From contig LM655170.1 of the NCBI GenBank assembly GCA_000824825.2, positions 40,212 through 104,211 on the forward strand: a DNA stretch of 64,000 nucleotides, in the 5' to 3' direction. The notes under the pieces were generated by a model. It was given only the letters and a program-made list of their open reading frames with translations. It was not told the origin of the DNA and searched no databases. The stretch's first letter is position 1. Each line of letters opens with the position of its first letter. The position numbers were made by a program, and so were the translations under genes. Shown piece by piece: positions 44,402 through 52,386 of this stretch. Source of the stretch: Mesorhizobium sp. ORS 3324. GTDB taxonomy: Bacteria > Pseudomonadota > Alphaproteobacteria > Rhizobiales > Rhizobiaceae.

Positions 44402-45304
44402 TCACCGGGCGGCCAGAGCCGTGTCGACATCCTTTGCCGGCGGGATCGCCGGTTGCGCGCCCGGCTTCAGGCAGGCGAGCGAGCCGGCAGCCGCGGCGCG
44501 GGCCAGCGCCTGTTCGAGCGACAGGCCCGACGACAGGCCGGCACCGAAATAGCCGCAAAAGGTGTCGCCGGCGCCGACCGTGTCGACCGGGATGATCTTC
44601 AGCGCGGGAATGGTAAGGAAATGGTCCGGAGCGGCGGCCAGCAGACCGTCGCCGCCGAGGGTGACGACGATGGTCCTGCCGGTCTTTTGGGCATAGTCGC
44701 GCATCCGCGCCTGCCGGTCGCGCCCGGAGAGCGCCAGCGCCTCGGCATAGAGGTCGAACTCGGTTTCGTTGGCGACGGCAAAATCGGCCTTGCCGAGGAA
44801 ACGGGAAGCCTCGGCGCGGAACGGCGCGGTGTTGAGCACGCTTGCTGCGCCCGCCGCTCGTGCGGCATCGAGCGCGGCCTCGACCGTCTGCAGCGGAATC
44901 TCGTGCTGCAAAAGCACGACATCGCCTTTCTTCAAGAAGGCCTTGGCGATATCGCCGGGCAGCACCGAGTCGTTGGCGCCCGGCACGACCGCAATCACGT
45001 TCTCGCCGTCGGCGCCGACCAGGATCAGCGCCGTGCCGGTCGAAGCGACGCTCTCGCCGACGCCGGAAAGATCGACGTTGCCGGCCTTGAGCAGAGCCAG
45101 TGCTTCGGCGGCAAAGCTGTCCTTGCCGACGGCGCCCACCATGCGCACGGAAGCGCCGGCACGGGCGGCGGCCAGCGCTTGGTTGGCGCCCTTGCCGCCG
45201 GGAGCGGTGGCGAAGCCGGAGCCGCGCACCGTCTCGCCAGGTTCCGGCAAGCGGTCGACATTGGCGATGAGGTCGAGGTTGATTGAGCCGACAACGATGA
45301 TCAA
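44402..45304 (-). CDS. rbsK: Ribokinase (PfkB family)
   Basis: A 300-residue sugar kinase. The TTG at 45304 is chosen since AGGAGG lies 6 bp upstream, and the upstream frame is non-coding in character. The family motifs are VVGSINLDLIANVDRLPEPG, GGKGANQALAAARAG near the N-terminus, and DTVGAGDTFCGYFGAGL with the catalytic Asp. It phosphorylates ribose to ribose-5-phosphate. It is in an operon with the amidase and may serve salvage of ribose from nucleoside hydrolysis nearby. Confidence 0.9.
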   Translation of the reverse strand: MIIVVGSINLDLIANVDRLPEPGETVRGSGFATAPGGKGANQALAAARAGASVRMVGAVGKDSFAAEALALLKAGNVDLSGVGESVASTGTALILVGADGENVIAVVPGANDSVLPGDIAKAFLKKGDVVLLQHEIPLQTVEAALDAARAAGAASVLNTAPFRAEASRFLGKADFAVANETEFDLYAEALALSGRDRQARMRDYAQKTGRTIVVTLGGDGLLAAAPDHFLTIPALKIIPVDTVGAGDTFCGYFGAGLSSGLSLEQALARAAAAGSLACLKPGAQPAIPPAKDVDTALAAR

Positions 45305-45456
45305 GAAGCGCCTCCTGCCGGAGCGGCTAGCCTTCGATCGAAAGCCGATGCGCTCCAGGTCCTTGCTTTTTACGCAATTGATTGCGCGGGAGGCTAGCCG
45401 CAAAGATGGCCGGTTGCCAGAATAAGTCGCTTGATGGGCGTTGCTGGCCCACAGCA

Positions 45457-45939
45457 TCATTCGCAGCGTACCGTGACCGTGCCCTGATAATTGCCTGCCG
45501 GGAAGATGCCGGACGACTTCGTGGCGGTAAGATCGACCTGTATGGAGTGGGTTCCGTTGGTCACCTGCTGCGGCGAACCGCCTGGAATATCGAGGCCGGA
45601 GCCGTCGAGCCGGAAGACGGTGTCGAAAGTGACGTTGGTGTCGCCGCCGGTCGGCGCTGAGGCGAAGGCGATCGGCGCCGGTGCGGAGACGGAATAGCAG
45701 TCGATCAGGTTGAGGACCGTGCACAGCAGCGAGCTCGCCGTGATGGTGGCGGTGGCGCTCGATCCGCCCGCCTGCTTGGAGCCGAAGATGTTGATCGCCG
45801 GGTTCGCCTTCATCGTTCCGGAGCTGCCGATCACGATCGTGCAGGTGCCGATGATCGCGGCCTGAACGGGCACACAGAATGCCGTCAGCACAGCTGCGCC
45901 AAGCAGGGCGAGGCTACTTCTTCCGCTTTTTCTTCTCAT
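45457..45939 (-). CDS. Secreted beta-rich protein, fourth gene of secreted operon
   Basis: A 160-residue protein. The signal peptide is SLALLGAAVLTAFCVPVQA, and the mature part is Thr/Ser/Gly/Ala-rich with four Cys (GTCTIVIG, SSLLCTVLNLIDCYS, VTVRCE). The ending NYQGTVTVRCE is nearly the same as that of the protein at 46827-47297, so the two are probably related. The pattern recalls DUF4402 or spore-coat-U-like beta-sandwich subunits, but I cannot assign a family. The start at 45939 overlaps the previous gene by 26 bp. Confidence 0.7.
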   Translation of the reverse strand: MRRKSGRSSLALLGAAVLTAFCVPVQAAIIGTCTIVIGSSGTMKANPAINIFGSKQAGGSSATATITASSLLCTVLNLIDCYSVSAPAPIAFASAPTGGDTNVTFDTVFRLDGSGLDIPGGSPQQVTNGTHSIQVDLTATKSSGIFPAGNYQGTVTVRCE

Positions 45940-46444
45940 TGCCTTTCGTGCCTCTGATGGTCCAGCCCTCGTTGGCCCATCCGGCCGATGCTGTCTGGGG
46001 AGCTGCGGGTGCCGTGCTCGTCGTGCTCGCAGTCTGGCCATCCGAGGCCAGTCCCATCTTCAAAAGCCGCAACTCCATCTGCAGGCGTTCGACCTCGAGC
46101 TCGTAGAGGCGGCTGCAATCGAGGCGCTTCGGCGTCCGTCCGATCGGGATCACGACGCGGCCGTAGGTGGCGATGTCGCTGTTCGACTGGCTGCTGGTGT
46201 TGTTGCCCCGAATGACACCGAGGTCGAGATAGGCGCCGCTGCCGGAGACGGCTGAGCGGCAGGTCGTGCCGTCGCTGGCATGAACCTCGTCCTGCCCCTG
46301 GGGCAGGCTGACGCCGGGCAAGCTGAACCCCGTCTGGTTCTGATTCAGATTCAGGATGTCCTCGGCCAGCCCCTGCCTTGCGATCGCCAAGGCGGTCAGC
46401 AGCGAAAGGGTCAGGACCTGCGATGCCCGAAGAACTTTCCGCAT
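45914..46444 (-). CDS. Secreted hypothetical protein with polybasic tail, third gene of operon
   Basis: A 176-residue protein. The signal peptide is VLTLSLLTALAIARQGLA. The middle is hydrophilic with two Cys (TTCRSAVSG, RLDCSRLYELEVERL), a heptad-like helix, then a Thr/Ala/Pro-rich stretch and a tail KGNEKKKRKK. No known family was recognised. It overlaps the genes on both sides (34 bp and 26 bp), so translation is coupled. In its position it resembles an anchoring or assembly factor; this is only inferred. Confidence 0.65.
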   Translation of the reverse strand: MRKVLRASQVLTLSLLTALAIARQGLAEDILNLNQNQTGFSLPGVSLPQGQDEVHASDGTTCRSAVSGSGAYLDLGVIRGNNTSSQSNSDIATYGRVVIPIGRTPKRLDCSRLYELEVERLQMELRLLKMGLASDGQTASTTSTAPAAPQTASAGWANEGWTIRGTKGNEKKKRKK

Positions 46445-46815
46445 ATCTGTGCCCTTATCTGCGTCTGCTCGCCTGGAAAGGGGATACTCTCGGTACAGAT
46501 ACGCACTTTACGATCGGTCGCGCCGTCGAATGGAACGACCACAAGGACCGGACGCGACGCCTGTCCGGCCAGAAGGAAGGTGCTTGGCGATATCTCGGCG
46601 TCGATCGGCTGGAAGTCCTGGTCGTAGACATGCACCTCGACCCGGATGCGCTGGTCGTAAGGGTTGCCCGGGAAGACACGGACTGCGAAGGCGTCGGTGA
46701 AGGAACGCACCTCGCCGCGCATCGGCGTCATCGACTGGGCCGTCGCCGCAAGGGGAGCAAGGCTCGCTGCCAACACCGCCATGAATATCCGAACCTTTGT
46801 CAACGATCGCTCCAT
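46411..46815 (-). CDS. Periplasmic pilus-chaperone-like protein, single domain
   Basis: A 134-residue protein with a signal peptide (FMAVLAASLAPLAATAQS). The mature part, FAVRVFPGNPYDQRIRVEVHVYD, ISPSTFLLAGQASRPVLVVVPF and DRKVRICTESIP, follows the strand order of the N-terminal domain of PapD-like chaperones. The C-terminal second domain is absent. The ATG at 46815 is used; an internal ATG at 46782 is possible. It lies 11 bp after the first gene of the operon and overlaps the next by 34 bp. No usher gene is in the window. Confidence 0.65.
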   Translation of the reverse strand: MERSLTKVRIFMAVLAASLAPLAATAQSMTPMRGEVRSFTDAFAVRVFPGNPYDQRIRVEVHVYDQDFQPIDAEISPSTFLLAGQASRPVLVVVPFDGATDRKVRICTESIPFPGEQTQIRAQICGKFFGHRRS

Positions 46816-46826
46816 TGGCGAGAGGG

Positions 46827-47297
46827 CTATTCGCACCGCACCGTCACCGTTGCCTGGTAACCGCCGGCGGAGAAGCGGTTGGTGCCGCTCTTGGTGCCGG
46901 TAAGATTGACCGCAACCGTCGACGTGCCGGGCACGGTGAGCGCGGTCGCCGTGCCAGTCTCGGCGATCGTCTGCGCGCCGGTGGTGGCGAAGGTCGGTGT
47001 CCAGGTGGTGGCGGTGGTGTCGCTCGCCGGCACGGTGGTGGTGGTCACCGGGTCGACGCTCAGCGAAACGCCGCCGGTGGTGTCGACCTGGACGCTGCCG
47101 GCCGAGCCGCCTGCATTGTGGGAGCTCAGCGATTGCAGGTTGCTGCTGACGGTCATCGTGCCGTTGGAGTTGACGGTCAGCGTGCAAGTGGCGGTGATGG
47201 TGCCGTTGAAGAGGACATTTCCGGTGGCGGCCGATGCCGTGCGGCCGGCGCAGGCGGCCAACACGGCCGCAGTCAACGCGGCGCAAAGGAATTTCAT
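46827..47297 (-). CDS. Secreted beta-rich protein, first gene of secreted operon
   Basis: A 156-residue protein. The signal peptide, FLCAALTAAVLAACAGRTASA, contains LAAC, which might be a lipobox. The mature part is nearly all Thr/Ser/Val/Gly with strongly alternating hydrophobicity (ATATALTVPGTSTVAVNL), ending in GGYQATVTVRCE. It has the look of a fimbrial or coat subunit. It shares its C-terminus with the gene at 45457. It is first in the operon, after an AT-rich region likely to hold the promoter. Confidence 0.7.
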   Translation of the reverse strand: MKFLCAALTAAVLAACAGRTASAATGNVLFNGTITATCTLTVNSNGTMTVSSNLQSLSSHNAGGSAGSVQVDTTGGVSLSVDPVTTTTVPASDTTATTWTPTFATTGAQTIAETGTATALTVPGTSTVAVNLTGTKSGTNRFSAGGYQATVTVRCE

Positions 47298-47532
47298 TGA
47301 GACCCCACTTTCGAGCCGGATAGTGCGGCTCAGCGTAGGGACATCATCCCTTTATCATGGTTAATTTAGTGTTAACTGAAATAATAACGGCAAGCAGCTT
47401 TCAATACAGTCGGCAAAACCAGAGGTTGCTGCCGGTTGTATTGCGCCGAAAAACAGACTGCACTGTTTCGATTATACTTATTTATATTGCGATCCGCGGT
47501 TTTCGCAACAGTGTGTAAAAAAATCGAGGTTT
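47298..47532. other. AT-rich promoter region of the secreted operon
   Basis: A 235-bp intergenic region with an AT content clearly above its surroundings (for example 47355-47395, TTTATCATGGTTAATTTAG, and 47460-47520). No ORF with coding character. It should contain the promoter for the minus-strand operon starting at 47297. The upstream gene (ogt-like) ends at 47533. Confidence 0.55.
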
Positions 47533-48453
47533 TCAGGAAGCCACCTGTCCCGCTTCCCAGCCGAGGATGGCGCGCTTGCGCGTCAGGCCCCAGTGATAGC
47601 CGGTGAGGGCACCGGACTTGCCCAGTGCGCGGTGGCAGGGAACGACGAAGGACATCGGATTGGCACCGACCGCCGCGCCCACGGCCCGGCTTGCATTCGG
47701 CGCACCGATGCTGGTGGCGATGGAGGAGTAGGTGCAGGCCTTGCCCATCGGGATCCGGAGCAGCGCTTCCCAGACGCGCACCTGGAAATCGGTGCCGATC
47801 ATGACCACGCGCAACGGCTGGTCGGCCCGCCACAGCGTCGGGTCGAAGATCCGCGCCGCATAAGGCTGGGTGGCCGACATATCCTCTAAATAGGCAGCGT
47901 TCGGCCAGCGGCCGGACATGTCGGCGAAGGCAGCCCGCTCGCCGCCGGCATCGCAGAAGGCGAGGCCGGCAAGCCCGCGATCCGTGACCATGATGAGCGC
48001 GATGCCGAAGGGCGAGATGTGGTAGCCGTAGCGGATGGTGAGGCCGGCGCCGCGGGTCTTGTAGTCGCCGGGCGACATCGCCTCGTGGGTGACGAACAAG
48101 TCGTGCAACCGGCCTGGTCCCGACATGCCGAGTTCGAAGGAGGTTTCCAACAGCGGCATGCCGGAATCGAGCAGCCTGCGCGCATGGTCGAGCGTCACCG
48201 CCTGCAGGAACGCCTTGGGCGACAACCCGGCCCAGCGCGTGAACAGTTTCTGCAGGCCGGTCGGCGTCTCGCCGACCGCCTCGGCCAGAACCTCCAGCGA
48301 GGGCTGGTCGCGATAGTCGAGGCTGATCTTCTCGATGGCGCGGCGCACGATTTCGTAGTCGCTGCCTTCGGGGGTGATGTCGTTCTCAAGGATCGCTGTC
48401 GGTTTCATCCGGGTATTCATGGTCATCTGAGCGTTCATGGCAATATCTCCCAT
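47533..48453 (-). CDS. AraC-HTH / O6-alkylguanine-DNA alkyltransferase fusion (Ada-like)
   Basis: A 306-residue fusion. The N-terminal half has an AraC-type HTH (SLEVLAEAVGETPTGLQKLF, HARRLLDSGMPLLETSFELG). The C-terminal half is the methyltransferase: FQVRVWEALLRIPMGKACTYSSI and VPCHRALGKSGALTGYHWGL with the active-site Cys in PCHR. It lacks the N-terminal zinc Cys domain of full-length Ada. It repairs O6-methylguanine and may regulate repair genes. Start 48453 or 48438: each ATG has its own GGAGA 7 bp upstream because the 15-bp start region is duplicated. Confidence 0.87.
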   Translation of the reverse strand: MGDIAMNAQMTMNTRMKPTAILENDITPEGSDYEIVRRAIEKISLDYRDQPSLEVLAEAVGETPTGLQKLFTRWAGLSPKAFLQAVTLDHARRLLDSGMPLLETSFELGMSGPGRLHDLFVTHEAMSPGDYKTRGAGLTIRYGYHISPFGIALIMVTDRGLAGLAFCDAGGERAAFADMSGRWPNAAYLEDMSATQPYAARIFDPTLWRADQPLRVVMIGTDFQVRVWEALLRIPMGKACTYSSIATSIGAPNASRAVGAAVGANPMSFVVPCHRALGKSGALTGYHWGLTRKRAILGWEAGQVAS

Positions 48454-48465
48454 GGCAATATCTCC
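48436..48465 (-). repeat. Duplicated 15-bp Shine-Dalgarno/start unit of the alkyltransferase gene
   Basis: On the minus strand GGAGATATTGCCATG occurs twice in tandem, giving two SD-ATG pairs in the same frame 15 bp apart. Translation could begin at either ATG, with MGDIAMNAQ or MNAQ as N-terminus. Confidence 0.85.
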
Positions 48466-48609
48466 TTGACCGCGAATATCGTTCTTCCGGCGCTTTGCCA
48501 CCACCCGAAACTTGCCTTCTCCTTGCCCACACCCAGATAGAGTCGGCTTCCACCGAAGGGGACGATCATGACCGACGAAAAGATAAGCCTGACCTGGGCG
48601 AGGGAGACC

Positions 48610-49104
48610 TCAGCGTGCCTTGGCGGTCGCCAGCGCGCGTGAAAAGGCGGTCGCGAAGCTTTCGCGGTCGTCAGGATTGAGGAAGCTGCCGATCGAGACG
48701 CTCCTGCCCTGCGCCTCCACGGCCATCCTGGTGATGCCGATCTCGGCGTGGCGGGCGATCGAGAAGCGCGCCCAGAACGGGTTGAAGCGATGATCCTCGA
48801 AGCGGCCGGAAGGCGCCGTCTTGCGGATGTCGAGGCTGGTGCGCGAGACCGATATTTCCTCGCGGGCGCGGGCGGCGCGATAGTTGACGCGAAAGGCGAT
48901 GTAGACGGCGAGCACATCCAGCCCGCAGAAGCCGAAGACCGGCCAGGCGCCGTGCGCCAGGAAGATCGCCCCGCTGACCATCCAGCCGAACAGCAATGCG
49001 CCCATCAATATCAGAAACCCGGTGCGGCCGAGCGAGCGATGCGGCGTCAGCAGAGCCTGGAAGAATGGCTTGTCGGCTTCGAACGAGGCGTTTGTGTCGC
49101 TCAT
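48610..49104 (-). CDS. DUF2244 membrane protein
   Basis: A 164-residue protein with two hydrophobic segments (about 28-47 and 53-70: LILMGALLFGWMVSGAIFLAH) flanked by a short N-terminus, PHRSLGRTGF, and a cytoplasmic beta-rich domain, RKTAPSGRFEDHRFNPFWARFSI. This is DUF2244, common next to nth in alphaproteobacteria. The function is unknown. It is divergent from nth across 22 bp, so the promoters overlap. Confidence 0.88.
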   Translation of the reverse strand: MSDTNASFEADKPFFQALLTPHRSLGRTGFLILMGALLFGWMVSGAIFLAHGAWPVFGFCGLDVLAVYIAFRVNYRAARAREEISVSRTSLDIRKTAPSGRFEDHRFNPFWARFSIARHAEIGITRMAVEAQGRSVSIGSFLNPDDRESFATAFSRALATAKAR

Positions 49105-49126
49105 AAGGTAATATTATAGGAGGGGA

Positions 49127-49933
49127 ATGGCGCCCCCCAAGTCCAAAAATTCCCCATCCGTGAAAAAGCAGCCGGCACCCAACGCAGCCGGCGGTCCGAA
49201 AGCAAGGACGCGAGCGCTGAAGGGCGGGCCGCGCTCGCTTTACAGCCCGGCAGAGGTGCATGAGATCTTCCGGCGCTTTTCGGTGCAGCGGCCGGAGCCG
49301 AACGGCGAGCTCGACTATATCAACGCCTTCACATTGCTGATCGCGGTGGTGCTGTCGGCGCAGGCGACCGATGCCGGCGTCAACAAGGCGACCAAGGCGC
49401 TGTTCCCGGTGGCAGACACACCGCAGAAGATGCTGGCGCTCGGCGAAGCCAAGGTCGGCGACTACATCCGCACCATCGGGCTGTGGCGCAACAAGGCCAA
49501 GAACGTGATCGCTCTCTCGAAGGCGCTGATCGACGAGCACGGCGGCAAGGTGCCGGAGAACCGCGACGAGCTGGTCAAGCTGCCCGGTGTCGGGCGCAAG
49601 ACCGCCAATGTCGTGCTGAACGTCGCCTTTGGCCAGCACACGATGGCGGTGGACACGCATATCTTCCGCATCGGCAACCGGATCGGGCTGGCGCCGGGCA
49701 AGACGCCGGAGCAGGTCGAGCAAGGGATCTTAAGAGTTATCCCGGCCGACTATATGCGGCATGCGCATCACTGGTTGATCCTGCATGGCCGCTATGTCTG
49801 CAAGGCGCGCAAGCCGGATTGTCCGGCCTGCGTGATTGCCGACATCTGCAAGTCCAAGGAGAAAACCACGGACGTGCCGGCGCCGCTGGTACCGATCGCG
49901 CCGTTGACGGAGGCGATCCCTGTCGGCGCCTAG
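49127..49933 (+). CDS. nth: Endonuclease III
   Basis: A 268-residue DNA glycosylase/AP lyase. The helix-hairpin-helix LPGVGRKTANVVL carries the catalytic Lys, and the Asp is in MAVDTHIFRIGNRIG. The [4Fe-4S] ligands are in CKARKPDCPACVIADIC. It removes oxidised pyrimidines. The N-terminal 45 residues are a basic extension (KSKNSPSVKKQPAPN) seen in rhizobial members. It is divergent from the DUF2244 gene. Confidence 0.95.
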   Translation: MAPPKSKNSPSVKKQPAPNAAGGPKARTRALKGGPRSLYSPAEVHEIFRRFSVQRPEPNGELDYINAFTLLIAVVLSAQATDAGVNKATKALFPVADTPQKMLALGEAKVGDYIRTIGLWRNKAKNVIALSKALIDEHGGKVPENRDELVKLPGVGRKTANVVLNVAFGQHTMAVDTHIFRIGNRIGLAPGKTPEQVEQGILRVIPADYMRHAHHWLILHGRYVCKARKPDCPACVIADICKSKEKTTDVPAPLVPIAPLTEAIPVGA

Positions 49934-49998
49934 AGTATTCCAGGAATTGCCTGCGCTTCGTCGCCCAGTAGCCTGCAGTCTTTCAGAATCCCCGTGTC

Positions 49999-50454
49999 CT
50001 AATAGCCGTAGCCGCGCGCCATCGCTGCGGCAAAGACCGGGATCAGCAGGAAGATGAAGCCCTCGGCGCGGACGTAGGTCTTCACCGAGGCAAGTTCGGC
50101 CGCCGGCACAGAGAAGGATGGATTGCTGCTCGCTTGCCTGTTCCAGGAGATGAAGCGCATGGTCGGCACAATCGACAGCAGGCCGACAATGATGAAGGCC
50201 GCCATCTTTGCCCAGAATACCCAGTTGTAGACGTAGAATTCCCAGCCTTTCAGCCCGAAGAACACCCGGCAGATGCCGATGATGACGATCAGCGTGGCGA
50301 TGATGCCGTAATGGCGGTCGATGCCGGCAAGGCGCTTCAGCGTCGCCGCCGGCAAATCGCCGCGCACCAGCACGAACTCGGCGCCGATGATGCCGGCCAG
50401 CGAGAAGACCAGCAGGTGATGAAGGATGGCCAATACAAGATCAGTGGTGTCCAT
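49999..50454 (-). CDS. DUF2214 family membrane protein
   Basis: A 151-residue protein with four hydrophobic segments, starting MDTTDLVLAILHHLLVFSLAGIIGAEF and including GIIATLIVIIGICRVFFGLKGWEFY, the family pattern with conserved His and Arg. The function is unknown; heme or electron-transfer roles have been suggested for such His-bearing four-helix proteins (inferred). The longer open frame begins far upstream but has no membrane character, so the ATG at 50454 is used. Confidence 0.85.
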   Translation of the reverse strand: MDTTDLVLAILHHLLVFSLAGIIGAEFVLVRGDLPAATLKRLAGIDRHYGIIATLIVIIGICRVFFGLKGWEFYVYNWVFWAKMAAFIIVGLLSIVPTMRFISWNRQASSNPSFSVPAAELASVKTYVRAEGFIFLLIPVFAAAMARGYGY

Positions 50455-50641
50455 GTTCTTTCCCTGCGTCAGGCGGCGTGGCTGAATCATGTGCGTTCGA
50501 AGAGTAGCATCGTCGGTCAAGATTCCCAGACGCCGGTCGAAGCGGGCTCGCTTCCCCGCTGGAAGATGCCTCCGGCCATGCTGGCCCTTGTTCGAACATG
50601 CTGGTTTGCTAAGCGCTGCCGCCTCAACAGGGGTGAATGCC

Positions 50642-51190
50642 ATGAACATTGAAGCCGGTGTGCCGATCCTGGAGACGGCGCGTACCATCCTGCGGCCACA
50701 CAGGCTCGGTGATTTCGAGGCCTATGTCACCATGTGGGCCGATCCCGGGGTCACCCGCTTCATCGGCGGCAAGCCGCGCACCCGTGAGGAAAGCTGGCTG
50801 CGCTTCCTGCGTCACGCCGGGCTGTGGTCGCTGCTCGGCTACGGTTTCTGGGCGATCGAGGACAAGGCGACGCGCCGCTTCATCGGCGAGGCCGGCTTCC
50901 ATGATCTGAAGCGCGACATCGAGCCCTCGATCGAAGGCGTGCCGGAAGCGGGCTGGGCGCTGGCGTCGGTCGCGCATGGTCAGGGGCTTGCCAGCGAGGT
51001 CGTCGGGCGGATCGTCGCCTGGGGCGACGCGGTGTTCGGGCGGGCCAGGACCGTCTGCATCATCGATCCCGAAAACGGCGCTTCGCTCAAGGTCGCGGAA
51101 AAGAACGGCTATCGCGAAGTCCTGCGGACCACCTATCACGACAAGCCGACGATCCTGCTGGAGCGGCCGGCCGGGGGCAATCTTTGCTGA
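50642..51190 (+). CDS. GNAT-family N-acetyltransferase (RimJ/RimL-like)
   Basis: A 182-residue acetyltransferase. TARTILRPHRLGDFEAYVTMW is the N-terminal RimJ-like start. FWAIEDKATRRFIGEAGFHD and the acetyl-CoA-binding AHGQGLASEVVGRIV follow, with the C-terminal motif DPENGASLKVAEKNGY. The acceptor is unknown. The start at 50642 gives the usual length; the open frame upstream is not coding-like. It ends one base before the DUF1801 gene on the other strand, so the two are tail to tail. Confidence 0.9.
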   Translation: MNIEAGVPILETARTILRPHRLGDFEAYVTMWADPGVTRFIGGKPRTREESWLRFLRHAGLWSLLGYGFWAIEDKATRRFIGEAGFHDLKRDIEPSIEGVPEAGWALASVAHGQGLASEVVGRIVAWGDAVFGRARTVCIIDPENGASLKVAEKNGYREVLRTTYHDKPTILLERPAGGNLC

Positions 51191-51589
51191 TCAGCGCTTG
51201 GCTTTCAGCTTGTTCAGGGCCACGGCGGCGCGAACGAGAGCCTTGAACGCTCTCTCGTCGATCTCCTCGCCCTCGCGAAAGTCGATGGCGCGCCTTGTGT
51301 TGCCCTCAAGGCTGGCGTTGAAGAGGCCCGCGGGATCCGGCAGCGCCGCGCCCTTGGCGAAGGTCAGCTTGACGACCGCCTTGTAGGTCTCGCCCGTGCA
51401 GATCATTCCGGCATCCTCCCAGACCGGCACGCCGCGCCACTTCCACTCTTCGGTGACTTCCGGATCGGCCTCCTTGATCAGGGCACGCAGGCGGCCGAGC
51501 ATCTCGCCTCGCCAATCGCCCAGTTCCTCGATGCGTCCGTCTATCAGCTCGGAAGGAGACTTGCCTGCCTGCGATCCGCTTTTTTCCAT
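51191..51589 (-). CDS. DUF1801 protein (first of two)
   Basis: A 132-residue protein of the DUF1801/YdhG-like family, with DADPEVTEEWKWRGVPVWEDAGM-like content (EEWKWRGVPVWED) and GLFNASLEGNTRRAIDFREGEE. The family is a helical fold of unknown activity, often found with ArsR and AHSA1 genes. The start at 51589 (MEKSGSQAGKSPSEL) is the sensible one. It is the last gene of the minus-strand operon that begins with arsR at 53585. Confidence 0.82.
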   Translation of the reverse strand: MEKSGSQAGKSPSELIDGRIEELGDWRGEMLGRLRALIKEADPEVTEEWKWRGVPVWEDAGMICTGETYKAVVKLTFAKGAALPDPAGLFNASLEGNTRRAIDFREGEEIDERAFKALVRAAVALNKLKAKR

Positions 51590-51667
51590 GTCTGTTCTCC
51601 TCGAAGGCCGGCTGGAAGCCGCCGCCGCAAATCTTCTAGCCGGGACCACGGACAGCCGCCAGCGCGC

Positions 51668-52117
51668 TCACATTCGTTCGCCGGGCAACCGGCTCGCCTG
51701 CTTCACCCAGGAGACGAATTGCGCTTCATCCAGCGGGTCACCTTCGCGAACGTTGAGGTAACGCGTGTCCTTGCTCTTGGATTCGCCGGGCGGCACAGGC
51801 TCGAGCGACATGCCGCGGAAGAAGGCCACCTTGATGTATTTGCTGAAACAGTGGATGCCGAGAAACCAGCTTTCGCCGTCGAGGCCGTAAAGCGGCGAAT
51901 TCCACTTCACGGCCTTCTGCACGTCGGGAACGGCCTGCGTGATGAGCTGGTCGAGCCAGCGCCCGACCTCGCCCTTCCAACCCGGCATCGCCTCGATATA
52001 GGCCTGGACCGGAGCGTCGCCATAGCCCTTGGCGATCTGCGGGTTGCCGCCCGAAAGCAGGACGGGTTTCGCTCCCGAGGGCCCGGCTGCAACGTTTGCC
52101 GGTTTCGTCTTTGCCAT
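51668..52117 (-). CDS. DUF1801 protein (second)
   Basis: A 149-residue protein with KAVKWNSPLYGLDGESWFLG and FSKYIKVAFFRGMSLEP, the DUF1801 core, then LNVREGDPLDEAQFVSWV at the C-terminus. It is a paralogue of the gene at 51191. Its ATG overlaps the stop of the small membrane protein gene (TGATG), so it is translated with that gene. The function is unknown. Confidence 0.82.
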   Translation of the reverse strand: MAKTKPANVAAGPSGAKPVLLSGGNPQIAKGYGDAPVQAYIEAMPGWKGEVGRWLDQLITQAVPDVQKAVKWNSPLYGLDGESWFLGIHCFSKYIKVAFFRGMSLEPVPPGESKSKDTRYLNVREGDPLDEAQFVSWVKQASRLPGERM

Positions 52118-52344
52118 CAGGCCGAGCCCGTCTGTTCACGCGTGCTGCGCCATCTGGCGGCATAGGGCAGCACGAACATGTAGAGGCCGCTGAACAGCAG
52201 CAGGAAGAGCGGCGGCAGCGGCGAGTAGACCACCCAGGCGGGCGGCTCACCCACTGCCATGGCGACGAAGTTGGCGATCACGGTCGCGGTGAAGATGATC
52301 GACAGCCAGCGATGAATCTGGCGAATCCACTTGCTCCAGTCCAA
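52117..52344 (-). CDS. Small two-helix membrane protein
   Basis: A 75-residue protein with two hydrophobic segments (about 12-30, WLSIIFTATVIANFVAMAVG, and 42-62, LPPLFLLLFSGLYMFVLPY) and a basic tail. It lies between the VOC gene and a DUF1801 gene and overlaps the latter. No family was recognised. It may be a membrane partner of the ArsR-AHSA1-VOC operon. Confidence 0.75.
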   Translation of the reverse strand: MDWSKWIRQIHRWLSIIFTATVIANFVAMAVGEPPAWVVYSPLPPLFLLLFSGLYMFVLPYAARWRSTREQTGSA

Positions 52345-52386
52345 TGTTGCCTCCCTGGGAAATAGATCTGAACGGATTGGGGCTGC

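Noticed and set aside
49931..49955. Another mosaic element after nth
   Set aside because: Only a fragment (TTCCAGGAATTGC) is present with no pairing arm.
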